64,000 nucleotides of DNA from the NCBI GenBank assembly GCA_963693315.1, contig OY856187.1, positions 117,593,166 to 117,657,165 of the forward strand, written 5' to 3'. A program made the translations under genes and the position numbers. The notes below the pieces were generated by a model, which was not told the origin of the DNA, ran no database searches, and saw only the letters and a list, made by a program, of their open reading frames with translations. The stretch comes from Diogma glabrata. Lineage: Eukaryota > Arthropoda > Insecta > Diptera > Cylindrotomidae. This document shows, one piece after another, positions 35,427-48,124 of this stretch; within the stretch, counting starts at the first letter, position 1; each line of letters opens with the position of its first letter.

Positions 35427-38400
35427 ATAGTCTGAAACTATAAGCTTACTTTAAACTATTTTAAAATTTGCAATTTTTTTTAAATCAATTCTAGCTAAAA
35501 AACAAATTAAATTTTATTTAAATTATATTTAGCAGTTATTATTAGGAAATAAAATAAAAACAAAACAACATTGATTTGTTTATAAAAAAAAATTATTTTT
35601 TATTCACTATTTAATTTTATATTATTTATACATCTTTGATTTCATTTCAACAATAAAAAATTCTAGTTATATGTTCATTTCACTTAAATGTTTATACATA
35701 TTTTTTTTGCCAACCACTCGGTTTTTTTTGGCATTTGAGTTTATTATATGATTATTTTAGAAAAAACAAAACTCTTCGTGAGTTAATCGTTATAAAATAC
35801 AATTTATACTAAGACTTATTTCTATTTTTTCAAAACAATTTAATAATAAGTATATATTTATATACTTATTATTAAATTTTTTATTTAAATTAATTTAGGT
35901 TAATTGTTATTATTAGTTTAATTTATTTATAAGTTTTTTTTAATAAAAATCATTTATTTATTTTGAATTATTTATTTTGTGTTATTTTTTTTTAATGAAA
36001 GGGAGGAACTATTTTTATCAGACTTTTTTGTGTACTCAAAAGCTATGATTAATATTTGCTTTATAATTTTTGTTTTTAATATTTTAATATCACTCCTTAA
36101 CTCTGTGAAAGCTAAATTGATATACAATCATGTGACTTTTATAGCTTTTTTAATGATAGAAAATAATCAATAAATAAAATTAAGAAATCGCATATATGTT
36201 GACATTATATCAAAATGATTGAAATATTTTAAAAAACAAAAATAATAAATAAATAAACCATTTTTTAAGAGATTTTTGTATATTTAATTTAATTTTTATA
36301 AATAATAATTATTATTTAAAATGAAAAAATATGTTTTGTTTTTTTACAAGTATTGTTTTGCTATTTTATTGTTTCTTATGCTATTATAGTTTATATAATA
36401 TTAATTTTATTTAAATTAATTGGTTTTTCTGTTATATGTGTTTTTTATAATATAACATACACACGCTACATTCATAAAATAATAATTCATTATTTTGTTT
36501 CTTGACGTTGTTTTATTTTTGTTTTTTTTAATTTGTTATAAGTACTTCTACTTTATTATAAATATAAAAAAAATTGGTTTTAATTCGATTAGTTTATGGC
36601 AACAATATAAACTATAAAAAAAGGAAAATTTTAGCTTGTAATTTGGAATGGTCAGAAAATACATAAAAAACAATAAATAAATAAATAATATTTTTTGTCA
36701 GAATTGATTATTTAAAAATATATTTTTGGATTAGTATAAAACACAATAAATAATATTTGGTGTAATAATCCTGACAATAATCCTGTGACCAAATTTCACA
36801 CTAAATCAAGTTAACTATAAAAAAAACCTAATTTTATTACAGGTAATAACAGATTGCACCTAAATATCGTCACATTTAATTTATAATATAATTCTCTAAT
36901 TGCACAACCTATTAGTTAACTATAACATTATTTTAACTATTACACTATTTTCAGATCGACAACTAAAGCAATGTATTTGATTACCAGCTTTCAAATCAAA
37001 GCATTTAATTTGGTATTTTAATTTTATAAACTATTGCAATATGAGTCAATAAAAATTATAATAAAATAAATAAACGAACAACAAATTATTTGTGTTTGGT
37101 ATAATAATAATAATTTAATTTAATGGTTATAATTCATAATTTAATGGTCTATTTCATTAATCCGAATTAATATTTAGTGTATTAAGATTAAATTTTTTAT
37201 ATAAAAGTTTTGATTTATTTAAATAATAATATTGTCATTATGCTGCAATTTCAATTAATTATATTACAATTGTTTAAATAATTGTAATTCGAATTAATGA
37301 AGCACATTCATAAATTAAACAATAAATACAAATTTAATCTAATAATTATAACATTAAATATTGATTGTGATAATTTTTTCTGTAGTAACTTTTAAAACTA
37401 TTCTATAATAATGATACGCAGAAGACAAAATGGAGATTCAATGGGCTTTCCTTTTTTATTAATTTTATATTAACACGAGTTTTATGAAATTTTAATGGAA
37501 TTTTGTGTCGGATAAAGTGTGAATTTATAAATAACGGATTTTGTGAAAAAAAGATAAGAAATATAATTTAAAAAATATATATTTTGAGTATCCTAAGATT
37601 TTTTCGATTGTATAAAATATTGTTCGAATGTTTAAGGTAAAATGATAGGTAGAAGATTACACTTTCAAATGTAGTTATGTTTAGTTTATTATTGGAGGAA
37701 AGGGTTTAAATTTTTGTCTATTACACCAAAGATTATAAATGGAACATAATAATCACTTGTGAGCAAAGGATAATAACAGTACAATCTATGAATAAAGTTT
37801 TGATTTTCATTCTTCTACCACATCATCCATTAAACATGTTAGGCCATATTTGTCTAAACTATTGTAAAAAAAATATAAATGAACTGACTAGATAACGTCT
37901 ATCACTCCTAATAGTTAACTTTATTGTAATATGTTAATAAATAAACGTTTTTAATGTAATCTGATATATTGGAAACAAATGTAATACCTAATGAAAAAAC
38001 AGTACACATATAAATATACTATCTAAAATACGTATAACCTAAAAACAATAAAATGGAATGAATTTATAAAAAATACAGTTAATCAAGTATTATTAACTAT
38101 CTTACTAACTAATCATAACATTTTTTAAATTCTTTTAAAAATAAAAATGTTTGTTATATAAATAAATGTGTATAAATTAATATAAATATTAAAAAAACCT
38201 GCCAATTTATATGTAGAGTTTATGTTGAGGACACAAAGTAAAAAAAATTTATTACATAATAAATTTTTTTTATTTACATGCAATTAATAAAAAATTATCA
38301 CGATCAATAAATTCAAAACAACATACTAATAAGTAATAGTGTAACAGTAAACGTGAATATTACACAATTTTACAATTTTCTATTAAAATCGTTTCTATAT

Positions 38401-40753
38401 TCAACAAAAATAAAACAACACTAAAAACAAAACTAGTAAAAATTCATAATAAAAATCTAATTATATACTACAGGAAAAAGAATAAAAGAAATAATTATTC
38501 TAGAAAATTATTATTAAATTTGAAATATTTACTATTTATATTTAATCAATCAATAATTTGTTTATTTTTGAGCATCTTTTTGGCGCAAAATATTATATCA
38601 TGATTTGAAGTTAAATAAATTTTTGAAAAAAACAATATTTTTATTTTTATTTTTTATATAATTTTTGAATTTAATGTGTTTGGAAGAAAGAAATGATTGT
38701 AGAATACTGGTGTCGTATTGATTTCGTTAGACTATTTCAAAATTGATGGTGATCATCTCATACACAGGAACATTTAAGAACCAATTAATTGTTCCTAACT
38801 CATTTTGTTTTCTGTCAATATAAGACCTTTGATTTTATTATTAGATCTGAACTGAAATTTTAACAACGCCGTACGTCTTGCTTACAAAATTGTCAATTTA
38901 AAAAATTAAATAAAAAATTAAGATTTTGATGAAACTCGGTAGTCGGTACATAAGTTTGGTGTGATTTCACCTAGTTTTGAAAAATGTTTGGCAAAATTGG
39001 ACAAAATGGGGATAGGGCAATAGTAGTAGTTAAACGGGCAAATACCATGTACTGTTAGATTAAATATTGTTTTTCACATAAGTTGTAATTACTGAAAAGA
39101 AGTGTTTTGGCTAAACGGGGAAGTTTTCTGAACTGAGTTGGGTTGGAAAATATGAGCTCGCCTGTTGTAATTTATTGTAAAAAAGCGTTTGGCTAACTGA
39201 AGGCAATTTCTGGACTTAAGCTAGAAACACAACACGGGCGAAATCGTCCGACAACGACGTTAGTAACATTAGAATACACAGGATACATACATTTCAAACA
39301 CAACTACAGCGATAAAAGAAAAAGTTTTTTTCGTCGGAGAAAATTTAGATTCTATTTCTAATTTATCGTCGGCGATGATTATTGCCAGATATCAATTCTA
39401 TTTTTATTTGGCTGCAAGGGTAATTTTTAATGTTATTGTGACAGTACCGCCAAATGAAAAATATGATTTTCTAATGTTTTTCGCGTTTCTCAAGTTGTAA
39501 TCGTTTTGTTTTGAGTTGTCAACTGAATTTGCAGTTTATGTTCAAAGTTCGGTTTTATTTATTTATATATTTTCATAATTTGTATTTTGTATTTTATTTT
39601 GAAAATTAGATATTAGTAGAAAAATTATTAATATTTATTTATTAGTAAAAATTAGTTATTTTTAAAATTGAAATTTGTGAAATTCATTTTGACAAAGAAC
39701 AAAGTGTTTTAGTTTATGCAATTTTATTTTTGACAGATTTTCACGCTGACGCCTTTGTTGTGGTTACAACAGCGAAATTGTAGACGTTTTTTTATATCGT
39801 CCGTGTTGTGTTTCTACCTTTATAATAGAGCTTATCACATTCATATTTAATTTGTTTTTTTTTCTCTTTCTCATTTTGTTCCATGGTTATAATAACATCG
39901 TCATAAACTTTATTTATTTAACTTGTTCTCAGAGAATAACTGAACACATTCAACACATAAGAGTAACTGTAAATTAAAATACAAAGAAATTTGATATTAT
40001 TCTCAATTTCGTGAGAATCTAAGTTTAAGGATAAAACAACACACTGTACTTCAGCCTTATCAACGAAAAAGCCCTTCAATTCTCTAGATAGAAAACTAAG
40101 TAAAAATTTAACAAATAGTTCTATTGTTTAAGAAGATATGAGTGAGAAACGCTTAAATAATTATTTTCGACAAACGGCTGTAAAATTTAACTTTGCTGCC
40201 GCTAGGAAGAAGGTTAAAATTTTTCCTTTTTGACATATAATATAATCAATGTAAAGCAACGTAATTTTTTAAGTGAAAACTTCTTTAGTATCGTTGTGAT
40301 TTTAAACTGGATGAAACGAAATTTTAACAGTAAAAAGAGACAGTGAATATTTTTTAATATTTTCCTTTTTTACTTATTATTTTGGTGGTATTGTATTATG
40401 TATGTTATTATGTTGAAAAAAAAAATTTATTATGAAATTTTAAATTTTATTTGGTTATGTTTATGTTTAGAAGACAATAAATTTATTTTTGTATTGTTTT
40501 TGTAATTTTATTAGAAAAAATAGATAATATGTAATAATTCATAAAATAAAGCGTAGTTAGTTGATAAGGTAAGTATTGAAAAACTGTTTAATTTTTGTAT
40601 AAAAGAAAATATTTTATGTTTTTTTTGTAAGAATTTTATTAATATTATAAATTTTACGCAATTTCGGTGTAGCCGTATGTAGTCTAATAAAGAAATGGAT
40701 TAATGTCGATTTTATGTTAAATAGATTATTAATTATGAAAATAAATTTTTACA
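35427..40753. other. Very AT-rich gene-free stretch
   Basis: Long runs of A, T and AATAAATAA words with no coding or RNA signal. It includes a perfect hairpin at 35839..35882 and a partial copy of the 31.3-kb array at 39030..39180. A hairpin-free CG-containing island near 39230..39800 is also without a coding frame. Confidence 0.45.
35839..35882. repeat. Perfect AT-rich hairpin
   Basis: TTTAATAATAAGTATATA, a short TTTA loop, then TATACTTATTATTAAA forms an uninterrupted stem of about 16-18 bp. Could be a replication or cruciform-prone site; no function implied. Confidence 0.8.
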
Positions 40754-41086
40754 GGCTTCAAGATAATGAGACGAATGTAAAATTTCGGGAAGGGATACTG
40801 CGTCAATTACTGTTTTTGATCTTGTTGTTCATACAGTGCGAATGAAACACTGTATTCCAAAGATATATTGACCATATTAAGACCAAAGTATTTATTTCAT
40901 ACTTTAGTTACCATAAGCCTCTTGTATCATTTATCGAAAATGTAAGCTCTGAGTCTGAATAAATTTATGTAATATATACGAATAAAATGTAAAATAATTA
41001 TTAAACTTTGTATCACTATGATCATGACTAAAACCAGCAATTATCCTCTTCCCGAAATTTTACATTCGTCTCATTATCTTGAAGCC
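40754..41086. mobile_element. 333-bp MITE with near-perfect 40-bp TIRs
   Basis: Starts GGCTTCAAGATAATGAGACG, continuing AATGTAAAATTTCGGGAAG; the exact inverted copy ends at 41086. After 39 identical bases the arms differ by a single extra base and continue GGATA. The interior (255 bp) is AT-rich and non-coding. No clear target duplication. Confidence 0.88.
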
Positions 41087-41250
41087 AAAATTTTTGAAGA
41101 TTTCACTTAGCTACCACGTGTGAATTGCACACTTGTCCCGATTTTTTTTTACGGCGGCGGTAAAGTAACTTTTATATTTTTACGGTGGCATTTTAGTGTC
41201 ACCATATTTTTACGGCTGCAGTAAAGTAACATGTTGTGTTGAAAAAACTA

Positions 41251-41350
41251 ATCACCACAGGTGTGAAGTGAATTTCAGCCCTAGCGACTTGTTTCTATGA
41301 CTAACGTTTCGGGCAATAAATTTTCACTTTACACCCTTGGCACATAAATA
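41251..41350 (-). mobile_element. MITE family copy A (GTACCAAGGGTGTAAAGT family)
   Basis: On the minus strand it reads TTATTTATGTGCCAAGGGTG at the start and AGGGCTGAAATTCACTTCAC then CTGTGGTGAT at the end. The two ends are partly inverted. Two more copies lie in an InR intron (51828..51923 and 52134..52254). Confidence 0.7.
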
Positions 41351-43331
41351 ACTATTTTGAGCTAATTAAGAAGTGTTATATAATAGGACACACTTTTTGT
41401 CTTTTTTCGTACCGAAAATTATAAAAACCAAAAAAAATTATTTCAGTCATATTTCTATTTAAAATTTGAATTACTCTACACGGTGCTACGTATACCCTGA
41501 AACGACAATATCCGACTACACGCATTTAACTTTGATCTTTGAACTGTTTCCCGTTGTTGATTAGGATTGGGTTAAATCAAACGCTAAGGACCGACATTCA
41601 AACCAAGCTATCATACCATCTTGTGTCGTTAGTATTTTTTATATATAAAAGAATGAATTTGCCTCGTTTTATTTTATTATCAATTTTCAAATCTGAAACA
41701 ATTTTAAAATATTATAGAATACCTTAGCTCTAAGAGTTTCGTCAGTTCTGCCATTTTCAAGACCGAAAGTTCAATTTTATTGAACTTCACAAGATTACAA
41801 ATTTGTAACACAACAAAATCTCTGAAAAAAACCAAAAACGGGCATTTAGTTTTTAATTAGATATAATCAGAAGTTTAGGCTATTTACGTTTTATTTGTTG
41901 CAATAAAATAATTATTATTGTATAATACATACATACCAGTCTACTATTATCAATAACAAGAATTTGGTATTACTACAACGAACGAGAAAACATATTGGAT
42001 CAAAGTGTTTGTATGACTATTCAGCTAACCAATTGTTGCCATCAGTCTAAGCAAGCAGGACGCAGCAAATAAATTTAAAATATCGCAACTGTATAAGCTA
42101 AGTACGGTTATATACGTGCAGCAAATTGTTATATGCAACAGACAATAACAAAAACCATTCAAATTCAATTCCAATTGTTAGAGACGAGAGAAATAACATC
42201 AGTTTGTGAATTTGATATGTTTTTATTGACATTTTCAATAGAATCAGAGACATTTCGTTTTTGTTTAGGAAAACGAGAAGTAGGTTTTTTTGAGTGAAAA
42301 AGGAGAGTTGATCCCTAATGTTCATCGAAACATTTTGTATTTTTTGTACAATTAAAACAAATTTTTATTAAATAAATTTTTATAAAAAAAATAAACCAAC
42401 AACCAGCAAAGCTGTAGTATTCCTAAATAGGAATATACATATATGTCCTAACGAACCTCCAAACTACACAATGTAGTTTAACATTAATTAAACGAACAGA
42501 ACCATACGGAAATATCATAACAAAATCTATTATAATTCAATCTTATAAACCACCCAAAACCCAATTTCATCATAAGATACAACAATCATTTCTAAACATT
42601 ATAAAATTGTTTGTTCAGAAGTTTCCATATACATTTTCTCTGAATCTCAATTTCAGCATAAAAACATTATTTCATCATCCTATGAAATAAACTAATAATT
42701 CGTATATATACAACCTTTTCTATAAAACCAAAACCCTCATCTCAGCAGTTTCTACAAAGTCAAAGTAAACATGTTAAAACACGTTTCAAACATATACATA
42801 TTCCCATAAATATTCAATTCAATTATTGAAATAATACTTCGCAACAATGTATAGAACCAATATACATTTTTCGAATATCCAAAAACTTTCCAGTAACAAA
42901 TCAAAAATGCCTTATTTCAGCAATTTCCATAATATAAAGTATAAACCAAATTCTAATTAAAATAATCCAAACCAATATACATTGGGAAAACTATCAAAAA
43001 ACTTTCCATTAATAAACCAAAAATACCTTATTTCAGCAATTTCTATAATATGAACCAAATTCTAATCATAATAATCCAAACGAATATAAATATTTCTAAA
43101 AACCATTAAATCAAATTTCAATTAATTTTCTATGTGAAACGGAAATCCATGCAAAAGTGGCATTTTCCTATTCCCATTCATAATTTCATTAATAAAACTA
43201 TTAATGAAACAATTTTCTGATTGGTTGAAAGAATTTAAAATTTATGATAAATACTATCGAAAATTGAAGCAAGAGAGACAAGTAATTAATAAACTTTTAG
43301 TGAAAACAGTCTTAAACTGCACCGCGAACCA
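41351..43331. other. Gene-free AT-rich stretch
   Basis: No gene recognised. Between 42780 and 43110 a loosely repeated phrase (CCTTATTTCAGCAATTTC(C/T)ATAAT, CAAACCAATATA) occurs two to three times. Confidence 0.4.
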
Positions 43332-43355
43332 CGGGGGTCCAACCTAATGGACCCC
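43332..43355. repeat. GC-rich hairpin
   Basis: GGGGTCCA, loop ACCTAA, TGGACCCC: an 8-bp perfect stem in an AT-rich surrounding. It may be part of an old LTR-element leader, given the nearby CCGGGT blocks, but this is unproven. Confidence 0.65.
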
Positions 43356-43439
43356 AAAAAGTTAGTCTGAAGTCCGAGTTTTTAAACACCGAAATATCGC
43401 CCGTCGAAGATATAAAAAACGCGAAATAGTTACAAGTTT

Positions 43440-43862
43440 ATTAAAAAATATATTGCCAATAGTGAAAATTATTAAGAAAAGTGAAAATTATTATTTGATT
43501 GAAAATTATTTAGAAAAGAAAATTTAATTTTAATAAAAAATATTTCCAATAGTGAAATTTATTATTTTATTGAAAATTATTTAGAAAAGAAAATTTAAAT
43601 TTAATAAAAAATATTTCCACTAGTGAAAATTATTATTTTGTTGAAAATTATTAAGAAAAGGAAATCTAAATTTATTAAGAAAAGGAAATTTAAATTTATT
43701 AAAAAAATATTTCCAATAGTGAAAATTATTATTGTATTAAGAAAACTAAATTTATTAAAAAATTATTTCCAATAGTGAAAATTATTATCGTGTTGAAAAT
43801 TATTAAGAAACGAAAATTTAAATTTATTGAAACATATTTCCAATAGTGAAAATTATCATTGT
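43440..43862 (+). repeat. Tandem array, about 60-90-bp unit, six to seven copies
   Basis: The unit TTTCCAATAGTGAAAATTAT followed by TATT(G)TTGAAAATTATTAAGA and AAAG(A/G)AAAT(T/C)TAAATTT recurs from 43440 to 43862 with length variants. Confidence 0.85.
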
Positions 43863-43967
43863 AGAACCACCATAGTAGAAGAAACTGGTGGACGTGTACA
43901 TCTACAATTGGCACAATCAATCACTTGAGACTATACAATTAGTCCGGGTGGTCACCTGTACCTCTAC

Positions 43968-44188
43968 AAAGCTTTTTGTACTCTTATTGAGTTAACATTG
44001 GTCCTTTGAGCCGGGTTTGTTGTTTTACTGATTTCGAATTGTACATTCTGAAATTATAAGGCAGCCATCATCAAAAATTAAATTAATTAGTATTCAATAA
44101 AATAAACACCACTTCTGGTCCTTCGACCCGGATCTGAATCAGCGACCTATGTTAACTCAATAAGAGTTTTAAAAAAGCTTTGCTGATG
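43968..44188. repeat. Inverted pair around GAGTTAACAT(T/A)GGTC
   Basis: CAAAGCTTTTTGTACTCTTA followed by TTGAGTTAACATTGGTCCTT (43968..44008) is mirrored by the complement at 44120..44188 (CCTATGTTAACTCAATAAGA then GTTTTAAAAAAGCTTTG). CCGGGT/ACCCGG blocks follow inward on both sides. Probable foldback remnant of an LTR-type leader. Confidence 0.6.
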
Positions 44189-44258
44189 TTTTTTTTATTT
44201 ACTGATACAGAAGGATATAATATTGAGTCTAGCTTTACTATAACATTTCATTGTAAAG

Positions 44259-44759
44259 CAGCGGTTTCCAAACTTTCTGATACTGTGACCCACATAAGAA
44301 AAAAACAAAAATTGGCGGCCCCCTTATTAGATAAAACAATAAAATAATATAAGCACATTTTCAAGTTGTAAAAAGTAATGTATTCATAGAATAAAACCAA
44401 ACGAAAATTAGTAAAAATTTAGTATATTTATTGAAAAAATTTAATGTGATGGATGAGCTTGTTTGTTAGCACAAAGTTTCTCAAATCGTGGTGTTATTGT
44501 TGAAATAGCCACCCGAAGTTCTTTTTCCACTACTAAACGATTTCGATATTTCGATTTCATGGCTGCTAAAGCAGGAAATCCAGTTTCGCATAAATATGAT
44601 GTTACGAATGGTAAAAGCACTATTATAGCTCTGTCCGACAAAGCAATTTAATCTTTTTTTCGTTCCACCCAAAACTGAATTAAAGTTTTACTATCAAATT
44701 CCTGTTGCAATGAAGTATCGCAAGATATTTCAATCAATATGTAAAATTAATATCTTTGT
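44259..44759 (-). pseudogene. hAT transposase 3' end with its terminal repeat
   Basis: Reading leftward from about 44759, the frame gives EISCDTSLQQEFDSKTLIQF and WVERKKD, a stop, then IALSDRAIIVLLPFVTSYLC, ETGFPALAAMKSKYRNRLVV and EKELRVAISTITPRFEKLCA, ending NKQAHPSH (stop near 44441). This is the C-terminal hATC dimerisation region of ZBED5/FAM200-like hAT transposases. About 180 bp beyond the stop lies CAGCGGTTTCCAAACTTTCT on the plus strand (44259), a typical hAT terminal inverted repeat, so the 3' end of the element is preserved. Only one in-frame stop breaks the visible part; the N-terminal two-thirds are missing. Confidence 0.82.
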
Positions 44760-44945
44760 AAAATCAATATCGTTGAAATAATCATTGAAAATCAAACTTA
44801 CTCAAATTTGCTTTGATCTACTCTACCTCGAACAAGTTGTGTAGTTGAAAAGCAGTTTATTGTTCGATTTTATTTAAATCAGTTATAGTTTTGTTTTGGT
44901 ATTTTTAATAATAAAATGGACCAGTCAGATCTAAATATCAGCCCA

Positions 44946-46498
44946 AAATAAAAAATTTTGTTAATAATAAAATTGTGTGGTTTCTTTTGCAAATTTTTCA
45001 AACTTTTGGCGTTCCAAAAAAATAAAATATTTGAAAAAGTTTTGTTAGCTCGTCTTGAAACTTTTTTAACTGCCAATGAAATAATTCATCCTCAGCAATT
45101 TGGTTTTACAAGTCGGTCAAGCACTTTAACTGCTTGTGTTCATATGATAGATTTTGTACAAAAAAATATTAGTAATGGTCTTTATGTTGCATTGCTTTTT
45201 GTTGATATATCTAAAGCTTTTGATTCCATTGATCATGAATTATTGCTTCAATGCTTATTTGATTTAGGAATAAAAGAGCCAGATATTAGCATTTTTCGAT
45301 CATATTTAAGTAACCGTATGCAATTTGTGCAAATTGGAGATACAAAAAGTGACTTGAAGCTTATTAAATCTGGTGTCCCTCAAGGTTCTATTTTGGGACC
45401 AATTTTATTTAATATAATGATTAATGGCGTGTTTGATCTTTCTCTTAAAGGAAAAGCACAGTGCTATGCAGATGATTCTGCGTTCATGTATGCCTGCAAA
45501 AATCATACTGACTTGATTCCAGCTATTCAGGAAGATCTTTTGAAATTAGATTCATGGTTCAATTCGATTCGTTTAAACATAAATATAAATAAAACTAAAT
45601 TCATGCTATTTAAATGTTCTGATTTAATTAATAATTTACCTATGCTTCATAATAATGTAATTGAATCTGTTGAAATTTACAATTACCTTGGCCTAACAAT
45701 CGATTTTAAATTAAATTGGGAGAAACACATTCAAAACACCACAAAAAAAGTTTCACCTTTAATATTTGCTGTGAAAAGAATTCGTCATTTGGTTAGCCCA
45801 AATACGCTATGGTCCATTTATCATGCCCATTTTGTTTCGCATTTGATTTATCTAAATCCTTTATGGAATTCTGCTACACAATCAAGGATTCACTGTTTAG
45901 AAGTGCTTCAAAATAGAATAATAAAAACCATTAGGTTCCTGCCGAACTTACATCCAACAATAAAATTGTATGACCATAAAATTATTCCCCTTAGAAAAAT
46001 ATGTAAATCAGAAACATTAATATTTATATTTAAACTTAAAAATAATCTTATTAAAAATAATATTATATTAAGAAGAGCTAATGAGATCCACCATTATCAA
46101 ACACGTAGAAATGCAGATTTCTTTATTGATTTCAGAAAACTAAATGTAGGTAGAAGTTCAGTTTTGTTTTCTGGCTTGGCTGATTTTAATGCACTTCCTA
46201 CTCCGTTAAAGATGGAAACATCTTTAACAAAATTCAAAATTAATGCACGACTTCTTTAATTTTTTCTAAATGTTGAGATTATGCTTTTGTTTTCATAAAT
46301 ACTTTTCTTAACACTAACTGTCTATTATATTTTAATCATATCTTGTTTAATTTAATTCTACTATTTTTATTATTTTACTCTAATTTACTAATTGTACTTC
46401 TGTTTTGTTGATCTTAATTTGAATTAATTGTTACTATTTCAAGGCTTTGCCTTTTTGTAACATGAAATGTTTAAATAAAGCAAAAAAAAAAAAAAAAA
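44946..46498 (+). mobile_element. 5'-truncated LINE (jockey-like) with poly(A) tail
   Basis: A reverse transcriptase frame (44958..46259) is followed by a 220-bp 3' untranslated region, AATAAA at 46474..46479 and an A17 tract at 46482..46498. The endonuclease and the N-terminal part of the transcriptase are missing, as is common after incomplete target-primed reverse transcription. The 5' border is approximate. No target duplication was found by eye. Confidence 0.85.
44958..46259 (+). CDS. LINE reverse transcriptase, 433 uninterrupted codons, N-terminally truncated
   Basis: The frame is open with no stop or shift. Recognisable parts are KIFEKVLLARLETFLTANEI with HPQQFGFTSRSST (RT motif 1-2 region), ALLFVDISKAFDSIDHELLL (motif A with catalytic Asp), SGVPQGSILGPILFNIMING (motif B), CYADDSAFMYACK (motif C, ADD), INKTKFMLF and YNYLGLTIDFKLNWEKHI (motif E and thumb), and a C-terminal region with RIRHLVSPNTLWSIYHAHFV and SGLADFNALPTPL, as in jockey-group LINEs. 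It copies element RNA at the target site. There is no ATG at the start of the frame because the 5' end is lost. The intact state suggests a fairly recent insertion. Confidence 0.88.
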   Translation: MLIIKLCGFFCKFFKLLAFQKNKIFEKVLLARLETFLTANEIIHPQQFGFTSRSSTLTACVHMIDFVQKNISNGLYVALLFVDISKAFDSIDHELLLQCLFDLGIKEPDISIFRSYLSNRMQFVQIGDTKSDLKLIKSGVPQGSILGPILFNIMINGVFDLSLKGKAQCYADDSAFMYACKNHTDLIPAIQEDLLKLDSWFNSIRLNININKTKFMLFKCSDLINNLPMLHNNVIESVEIYNYLGLTIDFKLNWEKHIQNTTKKVSPLIFAVKRIRHLVSPNTLWSIYHAHFVSHLIYLNPLWNSATQSRIHCLEVLQNRIIKTIRFLPNLHPTIKLYDHKIIPLRKICKSETLIFIFKLKNNLIKNNIILRRANEIHHYQTRRNADFFIDFRKLNVGRSSVLFSGLADFNALPTPLKMETSLTKFKINARLL

Positions 46499-46679
46499 GT
46501 TTACTAAGCCAAAGATTCCTTGAATCGACTACTGTTGAGACCGATTTAAACACACAGTTTAACTGCACAATAAATAGTGTGTCGTCATTACGAAGTAAAA
46601 TTTAGAATGCATTTAGGGGATTTTTACGACACCTACAACATTTTGTTTTTTAATTGAAGAAATATTGGTTCTTTGGCTA

Positions 46680-47116
46680 ATATTTTAATATAAATCTAAT
46701 TATATTTGATGTTAAGCCAATCTTTTTATTTTAAATTTTTTATTATAATTTATTTGGTTATTTATTGGTTTTTTTCTAGAAAACTTTTTCTTGGAGTGCT
46801 TAGTCATTTTTTTAAAAAAAAATGTGTTTCTTATTTTAATGCTAATTTATTTTTTTTAAAGCGTTTTTTTTTTTGTTTTAAAATGTTTTCTTCTTAAGTT
46901 TTATATTTAGTATATAAACAAATTTATAGTTGTTTTTTTTTTAATTTTTAAAAATATTTTTAAAAAGTTTTAATAAATTATCGTCCTTGATAATGGTTCA
47001 ATTAAAAGAACCGAAACGAGCTTGTTGGACAAAATGAATAAATTATAATAAAAAAATTTAAAATAAGAAGATTGGCTTAACATCAAAAATAATTAGATTT
47101 ATATTTATAATAATTT
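46680..47116. mobile_element. MITE of about 440 bp with TIRs of about 80 bp
   Basis: The left arm, 46685..46765 (ATATAAATCTAATTATATTT then GATGTTAAGCCAATCTTTTT), and the right arm, 47035..47112, are inverted copies with few changes. The T-rich centre has no coding frame. Target duplication not resolved in the AT-rich flanks. Confidence 0.8.
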
Positions 47117-48124
47117 TACTAACTACAAGTTTAAATTTCATTACAATTGGTTAGTTGAGATGGGTTATATTTAATTTAATTAAATTAAGTGAAATCTCAA
47201 CACATAGTTCCAAAAAAAAATAAAAATAAACTTGCAAAAGAAAAAAGAAAGAAAACAATTGAAGATCTATTTCTTCAGTTTTTGACACAATATTTCGTAA
47301 AAAGTAATCTTCAATTATATTGTACGATTTAACTTTAGCATACTTTAGTCGAGAAAATTTACCATATCTGTACGCCTATTCCGACATTTCCCTGGGAATT
47401 GGGAATTGAGAAAAAGTGCAATAAATGAAATAAAGAAATATTTTTTAATACGAATTTGTTATTTCCCGCGACACGGAATACTAGTTATGAAAAAATTGCT
47501 ATAATTTATTTCTCAATTCCTATTTCACGATGTACCGGAATAGGGCTACTGGGATATGTTTTAAACTTTATTTAAACATCGCCGAGAAGGGACTGAGTAT
47601 TTTAAGAAATGTTAAATGTTTATAGAGGTTGTTGGAAAGCTTAATGGTTAAGACTTAAGTATTAGGATTTCAATTCGGAGACACTGGTTAGTTTTTCCAG
47701 TGAAGAACAAGGTCAGGAAATTTGAAAAAATCGATTTTTTTGTATAGCTTTAAAGGATAGACATTTAAAAATAGTTCATCGAAAGGATTGTTCAAAATTA
47801 GACTTATTTTCGGAGTTACTGTGGCTTTTGTGACGGGACAACTAAACCGAAGCTTACGTATTTCTTCCATGCTCCATATATATGTTAATGAAAATCTATA
47901 ATACGAAGTGCATTATAACGTATTTTGTTGTACTTATTACATGTTTAGTCTTCAATTCAGTATAAGTACTATTATCTGAGTTATAATGTCGAAACTGTGT
48001 CTCAAACTTTAAACGCATTGTTACGGTTATAACAAAATCATAACGAAATACAACATAAAGTTCTATTTGTGTTATTATGGTTTTCCATATTATTCACTGT
48101 TTGTGTGCTTTTGTCACTTTTGAA
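47117..48124. other. Gene-free AT-rich stretch
   Basis: No gene recognised. The text around 47395..47540 contains CCCTGGGAATTGGGAATTGA, and 47630..47700 contains a weak tRNA-like A-box phrase (GCTTAATGGTTAAGAC), but no B box at the right spacing. Confidence 0.35.
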
